Source of the DNA: Lingula anatina
Taxonomy: Eukaryota; Brachiopoda; Lingulata; Lingulida; Lingulidae
Assembly (NCBI RefSeq): GCF_001039355.2
Contig: NW_019775620.1
Span: 208,653-272,652 of the forward strand
Length of the DNA stretch: 64,000 nt
Direction of reading: 5' to 3'
This document shows positions 32,701-46,700 of this stretch, in pieces (the stretch's first letter is position 1; every line of letters starts with the position of its first letter). The notes beneath the pieces were generated by a model. That model did not search any database. It had not been told where the DNA came from and worked only from the letters and a program-made list of their open reading frames with translations. Position numbers and translations under genes: made by a program.

Positions 32701-35700
32701 TTTGATATTCTGGAGTTATGACACATGTTCTACTGACACTAGAGCTGTTGAAATCTCCAAGATTTGTCAACAGAAATTGTACCTTTCTCTCTGGCTGAAA
32801 TCTCCAATAAAATATGTCACTGGAAATTTGCCTCTTTTTCTTTGAATCAGTTAGAAAGTGGGAAGTTGGATGACAAATATTTAAAATACAGCATATATCA
32901 AGGTTATAACTAACCATTTCATACCTGACTGAATCATCTTTATTATTATTTATAGCCATATTTTATTTTCAATTCTGAAAAACTGATTAAAATGACAATA
33001 CAAAGCTTTAAGCCACTTTGACATCAGACAAAAATGACAACTTATCTGACTGTATACGTAGCAAAAAAGAAATGATGCCTCATTGGTCACCTTAAAAAGC
33101 TTCTCTGTTTCAAAGAAACTGGATATATCTTCTGTACATTTTACAATCTGATAAACTACATACTAGAGTAAAAAGAATGTATTTCTTCAAAAACATACAA
33201 AAATTACTCTATCTACAAGCAATATAGTATGCAGACAATTTAACATTTGAGCATTGCATGTTTTAAATAACTGCAGATTTTGAAAAAGTCAAAATATTCA
33301 TTTAAAGGGTTTAATTTATCAAAACTGAAATTAAACTGCAAAATATGATTGCACTGTCAATTTTAAAGTATATACACACTGAATAAATAATAATGATAAT
33401 CCCAATAAGGGTGAACTGTATTGCACAAGCATAGTAAATTAAACAACCAAGCACACTTGTTCAATACATGTAGGTGTATCAACAAAATTAAATATGCATC
33501 AAAATTAAGCACTTCTTTCACAAAACAAATTCACATATAGTCCAAATCAAGTTTCTGTTGGAGATCCAATGCTTCTTGACTATTGCAACCAATTTTGACT
33601 GCATTTTTAAAATAACATGCACACCACAATTTGGCCCACCACCCAAACTTCAAAGACATCATTTCTATTTTATTAAATTCTTTTTCTTGAAATGTCTTTG
33701 TTTATTGTCTGTACATGTGTCACCTTTAATGTCTAGTTTATTTTTGATGTCCACCACTCTGACTTTCTATGAATCAAAAGGTGTATTACAACACACTCCC
33801 TGAATACATTTTTGAATATATTGTTCATTCTGTTTTTGGTATTAAAAGCCCCTGTGATTTTTTTTTTAATACAGGTGCTCGAATTTTCACAACAATGCAT
33901 ATTTGAGTCATAATGCTAACCAATCCCAACACACTTTCATAAGATTAAAAATAAATTCCAAACTTTGTTTGTAAGTTTACTGTAATAACTTTCACTTGAT
34001 TTAGTACAATTCTCACACTAACATGTATCTGACCTACCTTGGAAACATAAGAAAAATGCATGTACATCAAAGAGCAGAATTTTTATCTACACTGATTGCA
34101 ATTGCCCAGCATTTGCATTTCTCTTATTCAATTATGACTTTTAAAATGAAATAAAAAGAAAATATTCCTCAAATGAAAATTATAGTAAACTGAAATCTGA
34201 GGATAAAAAATATATTTGTTTGGTCAATGCATTAACCCAAACTAAAAAAAGAATAAATTAATATACCGTATATATTCCATCAACCAAAACCACTGCTTGA
34301 ATTTGCAATAAATGTAATTCTGAAATTCAAAAAAGACATAAACAAATGAGTACTGGCTGACTTAATATAGGTTGCCTTGACAATGACAAGTAAAAGCATC
34401 TCAAAAATGTAACGATCGTACCCTGCTTCGCACCATCTTGTCAGCAAAAACTGTATTGCACAACCTTAATACTGATATCAAACTGTTCAGAGATTGGGCA
34501 AAATCTTAAAAAATACAAAGAAAACAAAATAAAATATGTCTACTGTTCTGACTGGTAAAAAATAAGCAAAACTTGTAAAAAAAAGTCAGTGTCAGTTATG
34601 ATGACACCTTTGGATTTATATCAATATAATAATATGGATTGCACTAATCTTGAAAGCAAAATTATTTTGATGCATTACCTCTTAAAAATGTACAGGGGCA
34701 AAAAAATTAATATCATTGCACAATAATAGCAACCATTAAGACTAACATGTAAAATGTGTTAGGCATAGCACTCCATTGGCCTTGGTTTTTACCACACATG
34801 CCATGAATCTTAATAAATAAATTAACACATTTATAATACATCAGGATATTAAAGCAGCAAGCCATAATATTCAGTATATACCAAAGAATGGCCACCATAA
34901 AGTTCACATGAATTATCATATAAATATTTGTAATAGCACAAGTCAAATAAAATTTATGAAGAAAAAAATATTGTACTTAATTATGATTAATGATATTTAA
35001 ACATTGGAGTAATTTTTGGAGACACTTTTCCTTTAAATATGAATAAATCCTGGGAAATTTACACTTTCAATGTGGCAGCATCAGAATCATGAAATGTGCA
35101 GTTAAAAAAAGAATTACAATGCTGTATATGTCCATGAATTGTCTTTTCCTCATGCACTTTGGAATACAGTAAAACACTCCATTTACTTCTTCTATGTAAC
35201 TGAAACCTCTTTTCAAGAAAGCATGTTGCAGCTGCTATATCATCATTTCCATGGCTACAATTTTTACAATCTGTATTCAGAAATGCAAACATCACTTTTT
35301 GCAAATTCATAACATATACGAAAATTATTTACCATATATAGCTTTGATATATCCAAAAACAAGTACTACGTAGGCACTAGAAGCTTCTTTGGCATTTCAT
35401 ATGTCACCTTAGTCTCCAATGTCATTGTGCCAAACTATCATTTGCACGGATTCGCCCTCCATCTTCAACAATTAAGTTGGCCTTCAAAAATAACCTTGTC
35501 CTTCACCAACGACCTTAACCTTTACAATGTGTAAATGTGGCCAGCTGTATGAAAGCGAAAGTTCTTTTTGTGCGAATCCAGAAAACTCTGCCAAGTTACA
35601 TGAAGAACTGCTGCCCAGTGACTCTTCTCCATTTTCAAATCCTTTTGGAGAATCCCCCGTTCAGTCTTTGGTATGTAGCTATATAGTCAGTAATACTGTC

Positions 35701-37026
35701 TTTTATGGTAGCATACAATACAACTCTGACTAAAAAACTGTTCAGGTTTTTGAGGAGCACAAGACTTCTAGCAGTGCACATTCCATTTGAATTTGGCCAA
35801 TAGAAAAGTCATTTTGTCATTTTTTTCTGAATCTCTTGTGATACAGGAACTTCCTTGATAAATCTAGCTACTGGCTCCATGTCTTCATGTGTTGACTTAT
35901 CCTTCCTTTAAGACCTTAAATCCCATTTGTATATCTCTACATTGGAAAGTGTTAGGCATGTTTTGCCACAATGAGGAAATTAGGAAGTGGATTTAAACAT
36001 CTGGCACTGAATGCTGTGAAAATAATCACATGCAAATTTAACATCTCATCAGTTTCAGTCGAGAAGCTAAGGCAGTCAAGCAGATTGTTGTCTACTGTAT
36101 CAGCTTTCTGAAACTTCTAAACAGCCATAATCTTCTCCTAGAACTGGAAAAGTAATGGGCACATGCTGCAAATATAATTACTCAGAACGTATTTCTTACC
36201 ACAAGAATCAGATTCAACAGACTGCCAGTTGTCTGAATGTATGATTGCCATTCATGTCCCAATACCTAAGTTGTATCTTAGTTTTGAAACTGAGAAGTAA
36301 ATTGTATCCTTGGATAAACTGTTTCTTGGGTTGCCAGATACTTATAACAGTCATTTTATTTCTAGTATCTTCAGTGGATCTAGTCTGTTAATAGACACTG
36401 TTACTTGGCAACTGTTCTAAGGCCTCAAACAACCAGAACAGGAATTCTTTGCTTTCTATCAAACCACAATAGTAACAACCACTGTGACATTATCTTGTAT
36501 CCATGGATACTATAGGTTGCTAGGCATAAAGCTTGTGTTCTTAGTTACAGTTGCTATGCTCTGTTTCTGGGTGTTAAACCACAGTAAAATCTTCTGTGTA
36601 TCCTTGGATATAGTGCTTGTCTTGGCTCTCAGGGACATCCACCAGGAGGCTACCAGAAAGGTCACTGTTGCTCACAGTGCGGTAGATTCTAAAACAAGAA
36701 TTCATTCAATTTTTTTTTATTGTGGCACAATATATTAATAAACTAGTATGGAATCATTAATATGGAAGTCCTACTTAAAGGGGGAAAAAACTTTTATTTT
36801 CCTTGTACAGAAACAATTAATAATTTAAAAAGGAAAAGATGGTTATATAAATGTCTTCAGTAACACATCCACTTTATCTTTTACAAAATTTCATGAATTA
36901 CTTGTCAATCAATTCCAGTTGACCTGTTAATTGGGTCATTATCTTAATGCTCCATGTTTTATCTTCCCATTCCAGACACACCTACCCCTGTCCTCTACGT
37001 ATCTCACCTGTCAATCTCTTCCCATC
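32701..37026. other. Non-coding stretch, probably including the long 3' UTR of the Dscam-type gene
   Basis: No exon is supported. It lies between the plus-strand Ly6-like gene and the last minus-strand exon of the Dscam-type gene, so the two genes converge here. A palindrome TATCC(A/T)TGGATA occurs at 36305, 36498 and 36599. A GC-richer block at 35440-35680 has an open frame on each strand; I could not link either to a gene. Confidence 0.5.
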
Positions 37027-40000
37027 TTACCTGTCAATCAATCCAACTTCCTCCTCCTCCTGAGGGCTGGCCAGGGCAGGTTTGGCCAATGACATCATCA
37101 GGGGGCGGTTCTCGTCTGTCCCTGGTGTGTCTGGTGTCACCTCATACTTGGCAACTGGGGTGTAACGCCGACCTTCAAAATAATGGTAAAAAATGGAAAT
37201 GGTAAAAAGATTAACTTTTGTTATGTGACTAAACTGCAAAAAAAATTCTTGACTTAAATATTTTCAGGGTGCTTTATATATGATTGCTTTCTATTTATGT
37301 ATTATTAGAAGACAATTTGCATGCACCATAATTAGAACGCATGTGCACAGTCACATACACACACATAATATGATTACAACGTTACACAACTTACTTCTCC
37401 TTCGAACATAGTAAGGGTTTGACTCAGATTCTGTGTAGGGGTAGGAAAGATATCCCTCTGAAGGGCTGGAAGGCCTGTGGTGCCCTCTATCATCGAAGGC
37501 ATAAGTTATTTCCTCACTGTTTGTAGTACTTGTACTGCTAGGGCGAATAGGCCTAAAGAAGACAGATGTATATCAAATGTCATAAGGTGGATATCCACAC
37601 GTGATAAGCAGGGTTCTACTGCTGTTACAGTGGCACAGTCTCAAATATACAGGAAGAGTGACATAACAAAAATAACTGACAGCATACTAAATGATACCTT
37701 CTCAAAAGTTGGCATTGTTCGAAAAACACTGCAATTTCAATATAAACTTACACTGGGGCTCCTCTTGGTTGTCGCATGACTTTTTTACTCAGGACGTGAC
37801 CCCTACTCCTGCGTCGTCTGTGAGGACTCTTTTTACGTCGTGGTAGAGGGTCGTAGTCGGTTGTGTCACTGGAGAGATCCAGCTGGGAAGGCCTCCGCAC
37901 TCTGTTTTCTGTGGGCAGAATAACACATATGATAAGGGGAATGACATTCATAATTGTACCTTTACAGCAAGTCTTGACATTATGGTACATTAAATGTAAA
38001 TCATCACCCAAAATCTAAACATACATCTTTAGATATACAATTAACTGATACAGGCATGATATTTTTCAAGATGAAGTTAAAATTTCACCATTGATCTTGG
38101 CAATTAGGTCGTCTCGATTCTGATTTTTCTTTTAAAATAGCTTGCATGTACTAGTAGATCCAAAATAAATAAATTAACATTTTTAAATAACCTTTACACT
38201 TACGTTCATACAAAGGCACTTCACAAGCTGCCTGTCTCCGCTCGTCCGGCCTCGGTGGAGACTGCGTAAACTGCCGTATACCCGGCTCAGTCACTGTGGT
38301 ATCTGAACTATTATCAGTGGGCTGGGGGGTGCCAATGCTGTCCTCTTTCTGGTTTTCAGAGTCTGGAGGAGTCACTGTGCTCGGGAAACCGTTGTGGAAT
38401 GCTAGCATCAACTCATCATGGTTGGAGGAAACGGTGGTGACGCTGGATATGGCACTGTTTCTTTGGCCAGCTGAAATAAGTGACAATCAAAATTTATCAT
38501 TATGCATAATAAAAGAAATAAATAAAAATATTTTAATTTTTTTCAGTCAAAAATTATAATACTTTAAAAAAGTTGCATGCATGAAAATGAGATGCAGTCA
38601 CCATAGAAATGCTAAGAGGGAAGCAGATTCTAAAACCCCATATTCCAAATACTGTATGTAAACTGCATAACTGACACCTTTGGAACAGAGAATTTATTTA
38701 TGCAAAGATTTGAGGTATATCATAATTTCCACATATTACACTTAGAGATAATGGTGGTTTAGTAACTATAAGTCAAAATACTTATGCTTTTATTGACCAA
38801 GTTACATGTAAAATCTATCCAGCAGGACTCTTTGTTTAAAACAAGACATTTGATTATGATATTGTCTATTTGGTTGTTCATGATTCCAAGGAAAATAAAA
38901 TAATAATTAAATAAATAATATAATATAATAATTAGAACTAATGCTATCTTGGTTGGCTGTCCTATCCTTCATACCTTTTTCACAAATAGACGACATTTGT
39001 GACGGTGGTCTAGAGTTGGAAGGGATGCTGTATGTCTGATGGTGGTGGGGTGGCGGCCCTGGTTTACCATTTCTCCCCGTAAACAAGGCATGTATGGCAT
39101 CTGCACTGGCAAACTTTCGTGGACTTAGACCCACTCCCGTGGCTAAGTGAGAAGAAAGAGAGGAAAATGTATGGAACAAAGTCACTTCAATCAAAAGAGA
39201 TTCTTTAAAAAGAATGCAGCAAATGTAGCTTTTAAGATCACTGTAACATGGCATTTTAGTTTGACACTTGTGGCTTGCATCCTTTAGGGAATCAATTTAT
39301 TCATTTTCAAACAGATCATAAGGGAAAATCATTTTTTAATATCATGGCAATAAAACTTTATTCAATATAACATAGTACATTATACTGATCACTATTAGCC
39401 AGATGCTAAATATTTTAACTTTTTTTAAACAAAAATCCAAATACTGTACAAATATATTTTCAACCTTATCAGCCATTAAAACATTTTCATATGCCGAAAT
39501 TTCAAATGCATATTCAAGAGCTATTTTTTTGATAAATTACTTCAATTTGCTTACCTTGCCTGTATTTAGGATGACTCAGCAAATTTACCTCTGGTAATAC
39601 GTTAGTGGCAGTGCTAATGGGAGGGGGAGGCGGAGGCAGCGCAAATGGAAACTTCTCCGCAAACTAGTGATAAATGATAACAACATGAAACAGTTATAAA
39701 CAGCATACAGAGCCCAGTTTAAATATGTACAAATTAACCTAAAGAGATGAAATTTTCAAATGATTTCATCAATAAATTGGTTTTTATTCCTTTCTTCTCT
39801 GGCAAACCCAGACTTCTCTACTATACTGCTGAATTCAAACTAGCCTGTTTCCGCACTTCTGAATTTGCAAACACAATGAAGTCTTGTGAGCCTGGTTTTT
39901 TCCCCAATATACATACGATATGGCAGTCTGCATTTCCCAACCGAAATGTGCCATACCTTTCTCTGAGCCTCTGTCTTCTCTAACGCAACTAGATCTTGTG

Positions 40001-40728
40001 AGCCATGCTGTGGCGTGTGTTTGTGTTTTGTAAAAGTCTGGAGCAGTGGAGTCCTGATTGGTTGTAAAGGTGGCGTAGGTCCTCCTGGTTTTGGGTAGCA
40101 GAATGTGGCGTACGGGTTGATAAAACCATCTGAGTCAACTGTCAAAATCAAATCTTTATTTTAGTAAAATTACAAAGTACAAATAGGGTTTAGAAAGTTT
40201 AAAAAATAAAAACAATGACAGCTCATTTTACACATCTTTGTCACTTTTACCACACTTCATTTCTTATTCATTTAAGTAAATATAAAGTATGTACATGCAT
40301 GTACATGTAGTCTGATAATGGTACATGTAACATGCATAATTAAAGATATCTTAGTTTTATCAATAATGGTTCCCAAAGTATTAAAACAAAGAATGTCAAA
40401 ATAAATAAAAGCACATTATCCAAAAAATATAACCTATTCCATAAAAAAAAAACTACTAAAAAAAATAATGAGAACTCCTTACTACCTGAACCAGCCATTT
40501 CCTGCTGTGTATTCTGGGCATTCTCCTGATTGGTCCAGTCTGTGTTTGGCCCCGGCAACTCCTCATTTGATTGGTCCATGATGAGAAGATTGACATTTCT
40601 CAGGTGCACTGGCTCTGGGGTATACCCCAAGGAGTTGGAGCTGTCAGAATCTTTATCGAAACGTTTGTCAAGGTCGGTCATTAGAGATGTCTCAGCTGTT
40701 ATGTCCCTTCTCAAATTTGACTTGGCTT
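37027..40728 (-). CDS. Dscam: Dscam-type gene: cytoplasmic tail exons
   Basis: Exons 40486-40728, 39957-40138, 39555-39663, 38975-39142, 38204-38470, 37752-37908, 37395-37552 and 37027-37172. The tail is about 460 residues. It contains SLGYTPEPVHL, GFINPYATF, a proline run FALPPPPPPIS and GPTPPLQPIRTP (possible SH3 or EVH1 ligands), a basic patch PRRKKSPHRRRRSRG, and YLSYPYTESESNPYYVRR. The last exon ends EEEEVGLIDR then TAA; the same bases also form a consensus splice donor, so the true C-terminus could differ. Confidence 0.82.
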
Positions 40729-43700
40729 CTGTTATAACAAAGATCAAGGCCAGTTAAAAGGAAGAAAAATGCTGGTCACAATGTTTTATTATTTTTTTTT
40801 TATTTTTTTTTAATTCAAAAGCTTTTATTTCAAAATATCTAATATATTAACCTTTAGCTAGTTTTAATTTTACTATAATTGTAAAGTTTTTATCCAATAA
40901 TATCCAATATAATAACCTTCAGAGGGCCTTGTGAAAAATAACTTTCACTTGACGTTTTGTCCTCTTCAAACAAAAGGAAAAAAAATTGAAGTAAAAATTG
41001 CTTGTCTTTAAGATAATTTATAGTTTACTTAGCCTAAAACAAGTTGCCTTCCCTACCTTTCCATCTCATGGCCTCATGGCGTCTCTTGCAGTACAGAGCG
41101 GTACCCAGAGATATGGTGATGACGAGGACGAGGGCCAAGCTTAGCGGCACCATGACATGAATCTTCTGGTAGAACTCTGGCTCGTACTTGTGGGTAATCA
41201 TTATAGGGGTGATGGTGCCTGAGATGACAATTTTAATAAATAAATAGATTTATAAATAAATAAATGAAAATGTTGCATTGTTAAAAGTGTTTGAATGTAA
41301 CAATGTCATAATATATACCAGTTATAACTTGCAACTAAATTTCTGACCTGAGGATTATAATTTAATCTGGCTTAAACATTTTCCAAAATTGTCACAATCT
41401 TGATTTCAATAATATCAAAAACATATCTGTTTCACTGAAATAAAGAAGGGTTTTATTCCAAAGCAAACTGGTTACTTTCACCTAGTGATTCTATGTACAT
41501 TCCATGCAATGGTTATTTTGTACTAACATTCCTCTAGATCTTATACGCAAAAATAATGAAATAAAAAAGATAAAAATTAGTGTGCAAATCAAAACCTATG
41601 GGCTGGTTTACATGCAAATGAATATTTGTACATTAGTATATACATTCTGTACTAGAGACGGTGTATTATTGTGTATTATGTGTACCACTGTGTCAGATTT
41701 CAAGGCCCAGATCTAAAAGCATGCCCTTCTGAAGTGAAACATTCTCATCAAATAAATCAAATAAGTTCTAACTATGATCTACAGGACTTGTTTCCTTTTT
41801 CAGACACATATACATATATCTAAAATAAAGATGTTAAATTACATATCAGGTTCATTCTGATTCATTCCAGTCAAGTTCTAAAAGACTGCAACCCATATAT
41901 AAAAGATAAATATCAACGAGAAACAATAAAAGTTTGCCATTCCATGGACACATTGCGATGCATGCAATTTGTCAATAAAATCTGATTAAGGAACTCACTT
42001 GACAGTGAAAAATCCATAGGAAGAGAGTCAGGGAGTTTTTCTACAACAACAACATCAGAAACATTACGTTAACAGCTTTGACAACATGAATACAAAAAGA
42101 TGAGACATCATTTAACAGCACCTGTACACTGTACAACAAAGACTGTAAAATATAATAATAATAATAATAATGAAAATTATGATGAAGATCAAGGTAAAAA
42201 ATTAACAGATTGAGACAAAAAAGTACACACCACAACATGACACACGTCACAAAGAATAACATGATACATTTACATCTGACCACACCTGACAACAAGACTA
42301 AACAGGTAACAATCCCATGTCAACAATATGTATACCAATCCAGGAAAACCCGTAATTCCCCATAATTCATTCACACAAGGAAATCAATATGAAGACATAT
42401 TTGCCACACCTTAAACAGTACTAAAATATATCAACTTACCTCCGGTATAAGTCAGAGTAGCAAACTTCAGGACAGATTCTGTGGAACCAGCATCACTGTT
42501 AGCTATGACCTTCATGATGTACCATGTGGCAGGGTGTAGATCTTCCACTAGGTGGCTCTCCTGGGGACAGAAATAATCAACAAAATAATATGGGATGTCC
42601 AATAAAGTAACTGAAATATAATAATGTCTGTCTCGTTAAAAAGACAAGAAATTGTTGTGTAAAGAGAGAGAGAGAGAGAGTCAGAGAATATTTTGATTGT
42701 TCAGAATAAAAACAAATATTCCAAAAAAGAAAGATATCAGGGGTCAAAGGTTACAGGTCAAGGTCACCAACCTCAAGGTCAGTCCTGGTCACTGGTATTG
42801 TGGCCCAGTTACTATCCCCCCACACCTGATACTTGACTGTGAAGGAGGTGATGGGACACTTGTCTGTCTGCCAGGAGTTTAAATTCAGTGTGATGAAAGT
42901 AGAGTTGATATGCTCCAATAGCATACTCTGTGGTGGCATGATGGGGGCAGAACCATTGGTTTTTGTGGTGATGATGTTGCTGAGGTCTCCCAAGCCAATA
43001 CTGGAAATGAAACAAAGGGTACAGTGAAATAAGGGACTGCTGATCAATTTATTTCAAAAAGAGTCAAATGTTGTCTAAATAATGGCATTTTTATTAATTT
43101 CAAACAATTTGAACTTATTGTCATTTTTTTTCTGTTAAGTAGTGGGTTAATGATGATATTTTTATGAATTTCATAAAGATCCAAATTCTAACTTTTTCTA
43201 GTAAGCTGGTAGTAATTGAATAGAGTAAGTGTTTTTGTAAGACAGGTGTATGACTGCATAAAAAATATTCTTCATTCCCCCTTTTTCTGTTTATCAGTAA
43301 CACTTAATAATTTGTCTTGAGTGCATACAGAAACAAATGTGGGCTGTACAAATATATCACAGTAACAGGATTACTGCCTTATACTGTAACAGTAACAGTA
43401 AAAATGATCACTGAAATATTTTCATTTGTGTCTCAACCAACCTGTTTCTAGCTTTCATCTTAAATCTGTACTGCGTGCCACACTTCAGGTTCTGTGCCGT
43501 GTATGTCCTGTTCTGTGGTCTTGTGGTCACTTCAGTCCAGTCCTCGTGGTCAGCCTTGTACATCAAGATGAACCCTTAAAGGGATAACAACTATTTGTAT
43601 GAGATTTATATTTCACAATGAATGCATTCTAAAAAACTCATAGAAATATGATAAATTCTATTTTACCACAAAAACAGTGGCTCCATAGATGGCTATACCC

Positions 43701-46700
43701 TCTGTAATAATCTCTTAAGAAATTAAGACAAAAAACTTTTTACAAAGTTTTTTTTAACGTCAAAAGATATGTCATACTTAATAGAAATGAGCTCTAAATC
43801 AAAAGCAAAAATATTCAAAATAACATGATTACCCATTTTAAGAATTGTATGTGAACTTTTACAAAAAGTAACACAACATTGTTGCCAAATAATCAATGAC
43901 TTTGTTAACCATTGGTCTGCCATGTTTCACGCATTATTCTACAATCTTTTTAAGAGAATAATTAACTAATTATTAAAAATTATTAAATCGACACATAAAA
44001 ATATAATAAAATCTAGTTACCACGTTTTCGGGGCTACATACTAAAACCTGGTTAAAATAAATTTAATTATGGTTTCTGTATAGTTTACAGCTAATTGTAC
44101 ATCTATTCAGTTTTGACCATGTACATGTATAATTAGACCATCTTCCTTCTTGTTTTCATCTTCATTTTCATTTATCGTCTCTCACCTGTAATTGTGCTGC
44201 CGCCATTGCTGCCAGAACGCCAGTTCACCTGGACTGACTTCTCTGTTGTCACTGCAACTGATATTGTAGGGGCCCTGGGGGGTGCTGAAAATGTAAATGA
44301 AAGGTTAGGTTATTTATAAAAAGGAGAAGTTTTTTAAAAATGATCAGACAGTTTTTATTTGAGCCTGGATTAAAAAGAAAGTGAGTGGACTAGTTGAAAG
44401 GCAATTTACTCTGTACAACATAAATAAATAATGTTAATTGTAAACAAATACATTTTAGCATAGGTATATATATGTATGTATATGCTGCAATGTTGACCTG
44501 TAAGTTATCTAGAAAAATGTCTTTATTTATTTCAAAAGGCAAATTTTCAATTAGAGCCAAAACAAAAAATAACTTTATAAAGTGAAGACTGAATACAAGA
44601 AAGCCAGTGACACTTAAAAATTCTATAAGCTCAATGTGATGTTTCCTTAAATGCCCCCTTATCATTTCAAAAATCAAAAAAAATAATTGTACATGTGTCA
44701 CATTAAAAGAAACTTAACTGAAAAAATACACAATAATACAGTGTAAACATATTGTTAGTGCAGAATAATTTCACAATCACAAATTTTTTCTAAAACAAAA
44801 CTTAAAAATATTGGGTGTTTCTATAACTGTATGATAAAACAAATAATATCATTCTGAGCATTTTATACATTCATATTTTTCAAAAAAAAAAAAAATAGTC
44901 ACACTTTCTAGTAATTCATAAAATCACCAAAATTGCTTATAATACACCACAACCACGTAACAAGATGATTAGCAAAATCATTCAGAATTATTTCATCATT
45001 TTTTACACAAAATGTTAAGTACAAATGGCCACGTAACTTTAAAACTCCACCACGATCACATGACTGCACAAAGCACATGCAAATTACTAAGGAATACAAA
45101 TCACTAATATCTTGTATTTCCATTTTTGATAGGCTGCCTCTAAACCTAAATTTAATGATCCAGAGGAAGTCTCACCAAGTAAAAAAAACAGTCAAATTGG
45201 AATTAAATGAGGCATCCAGTAAGGCATTATAAATAAAACAGATTCTGGTACATTCAGCATGTTGCCATGGTTTTAGGCTGTTTCACTAAAATAAATTTTT
45301 TGTTTGTCTGTTCAAGAGTCAATTCATTCCCTTTTAAGTTAGATCTGAAAAGATCACAACCAGAGAATTACAGTCCCTGAATCTGTTTTATTTTATCCTC
45401 AAGGGAATGTCCCTAGGTAATCACACCAGGAGCTGACTAAAAAAAAATCATATAACTATAATCACTACTGTAAAGAGTCACAGTGGTAAAGATTGGATCT
45501 GAAAACTGGATCATGGTGTTGTTTGTAAAGGATCAAAATCTCTGAGATATACTTACTCCTTATGTCACGATTGACTGATATTGGAAACAAAACCATATGA
45601 CTTAACATTTGATACTCTATAATTTATTCAAGTATGTAAATATTTGTTACATAAATTAGGAGCACATTTTCACACTCACTTCATGATGCTACAAACTCAC
45701 TCATACAATGTTGAAAAAAAGGGATATTTCAGAAAAATGTTATGAATAACAATTACAAACTTATCATTTCATTAGATACTAAATAGAAAGAATTTCATTT
45801 TGGCCGAAAAATTTTTTTAAAAAATGTAAAATGATTGAAATACTTACCCTGCACTATTAGAGATATCGTGATCTCGTCGGCACCATACTGGTTCACAGCC
45901 TGGCATGTGTAGTTAGCGGCGTCTACGCCTTGAACATCCACAATTTCTAGCGTGCCATTCTCCAGGATCTTCACATGCGAGTTGTCAGGAGTTAGGGACA
46001 CGCCTCTGTGGGTCACATGAATTATCAAATCAACCAATCATTGATTGTGACAAATGAAAATGTTATGGAATAATAAAACATATGTAGATCTAAGGTGATA
46101 CATAAATTGGAAAAGTGTATTTTTAAATATAGTTTTGGAACTGATAATAAATTAACACAATGGACTTAAAATAATAGAGATATATCAAGATATGTTGTAA
46201 TTAGTTAATGCAAATTGAATATGAATATATTCACAATGTAAAAGGAAAGCACATGATAGAAAATGATGGAAGTGTTATGAGACTCCAAACCTTTTCCTCC
46301 ACTGAATGGAAGGTACGGGGTCACCCACAGTCAAGCAAGGGAGCATCACATTCTCTTTCCAAGGAGTCAAAACTCTGGCTGAAAAACTAGCCACACGGGC
46401 AGCCACTGGAAGGATTGAAGACGTACATGAAAATGTGGAATATTGTAAAATATAAATTCTGCATCAAAAGTATTTTACTTAAATTTTCTTGGCTAGCACA
46501 GAAGAAAAATGATATAGTTACATTCAATCCTCAACTGGACGGGTTTTAATTTTCTGAGGCTGTAAACCTTATATTAGAACATAAATAATCATGTATGTGA
46601 TAGAAACAATTCTCTCCCAAAATTTGTCCGTGTAATATATAAGTGATGCTTGCTATTCAACTTTCTCACTACTACAATGGTCATCATATGGTGTCTTGAC

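Noticed and set aside
35527-35660. Exon-like plus-strand frame (MCKCGQLYESES...) ending at GTATGT
   Set aside because: It lacks a convincing 3' splice site, partner exon or family, and lies in the likely 3' UTR of the opposite gene; the reverse-strand frame is also open but unsupported.
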